Of a DNA stretch of 64,000 bases, positions 63,927-64,000 are shown one piece after another. Position numbers and translations under genes: made by a program. The notes under the pieces are model-generated. The model ran no database searches. It was not told the origin of the DNA and saw only the letters and a list, made by a program, of their open reading frames with translations. The DNA is taken from assembly GCF_000314005.1 (NCBI RefSeq), contig NZ_JH980292.1, forward strand, positions 2,435,725-2,499,724. Direction: 5' to 3'. Numbering within the stretch: position 1 is the stretch's first letter; each line of letters starts with the position of its first letter. The DNA comes from Spirulina subsalsa PCC 9445. GTDB taxonomy: Bacteria; Cyanobacteriota; Cyanobacteriia; Cyanobacteriales; Spirulinaceae.

Positions 63927-64000
63927 TTACTGACCAATCACTTCAGGATTAAGCGGTGTTTCCTTGGGGGGAGAAATTACCCAAGGGTCTTGGCGGGAGT
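63927..64000 (-). CDS. C-terminal end of an unknown protein (runs out of window)
   Basis: A frame open at the right edge ends with ISPPKETPLNPEVIGQ and stop TAA at 63929-63927. It lies on the same strand as the polysaccharide genes and 104 bases upstream of the GT4 gene, so it is a likely member of the same cluster. Too short to identify. Confidence 0.4.
   Translation of the reverse strand, partial: SRQDPWVISPPKETPLNPEVIGQ

Overview
The window is a chromosomal segment of a cyanobacterium, most likely a filamentous non-heterocystous one. The signs are many HIP1 octamers (GCGATCGC), cyanobacterial heptamer tandem repeats (GGGAATC, GGGAGTC, GGGAACG types), a NatGH/BgtA amino-acid transporter, a hetZ-patU pair (typical of filamentous lineages), a cyanobacterial exosortase, and families such as DUF3110, DUF3181 and DUF3727. 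No photosystem gene lies in the window, so the genus is not fixed.

Layout. 1-6.2 kb: natG (cut by the left edge), natH, bgtA, glgX and mscS, all on +. 6.5-10.3 kb: tRNA-Ser(UGA), then a large CRISPR array (47 repeats, 46 spacers, no cas genes nearby). The right flank has a well-formed minus-strand promoter, so the array is probably transcribed right to left. 10.4-22.9 kb: a minus-strand amidase and amidohydrolase pair, small proteins, murQ, a site-2 protease homologue, a transglutaminase-like membrane protein without its catalytic Cys, and patU/hetZ. 23.2-24.7 kb: an IS200/IS605-type tnpB element. 25.1-27.4 kb: DUF3727-mltG-yqeG operon. 27.6-34.5 kb: a PAS histidine kinase with a STAS protein, a GT87-like enzyme, a sulfotransferase and a Ser/Thr kinase. 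34.9-40.9 kb: a histidine-rich CobW GTPase, a TIGR03960-type radical SAM protein and an MFS transporter. 41.8-43.3 kb: a second tnpB. 43.4-51.2 kb: uvrB, aspartate aminotransferase, a probable CRP operator, a redoxin and regulators. 51.4-56.3 kb: a VapBC-like pair, a SulP-CNMP transporter and an ABC exporter. 56.5-58.4 kb: a PEP-CTERM protein and a cyanoexosortase. 58.5-59.1 kb: fused wreckage of a tnpB and an MmeI-type restriction-modification gene. 59.2-64 kb: aspartase and an exopolysaccharide cluster (two GT4 enzymes and a deacetylase), running out of the window.

The most notable layer is repetitive and mobile. A 243-bp repeat occurs three times at exactly the same length (23164, 36699, 45617). 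Its minus-strand 3' end resembles the right end and guide-RNA scaffold of IS605-family tnpB elements. A second repeat of 156/165 bp lies just upstream of tnpB2 and again, inverted, beside a small gene 30 kb away. With two catalytically intact TnpB proteins and a third tnpB remnant, the window looks like a small ecosystem of RNA-guided transposon nucleases with detached, RNA-bearing ends.
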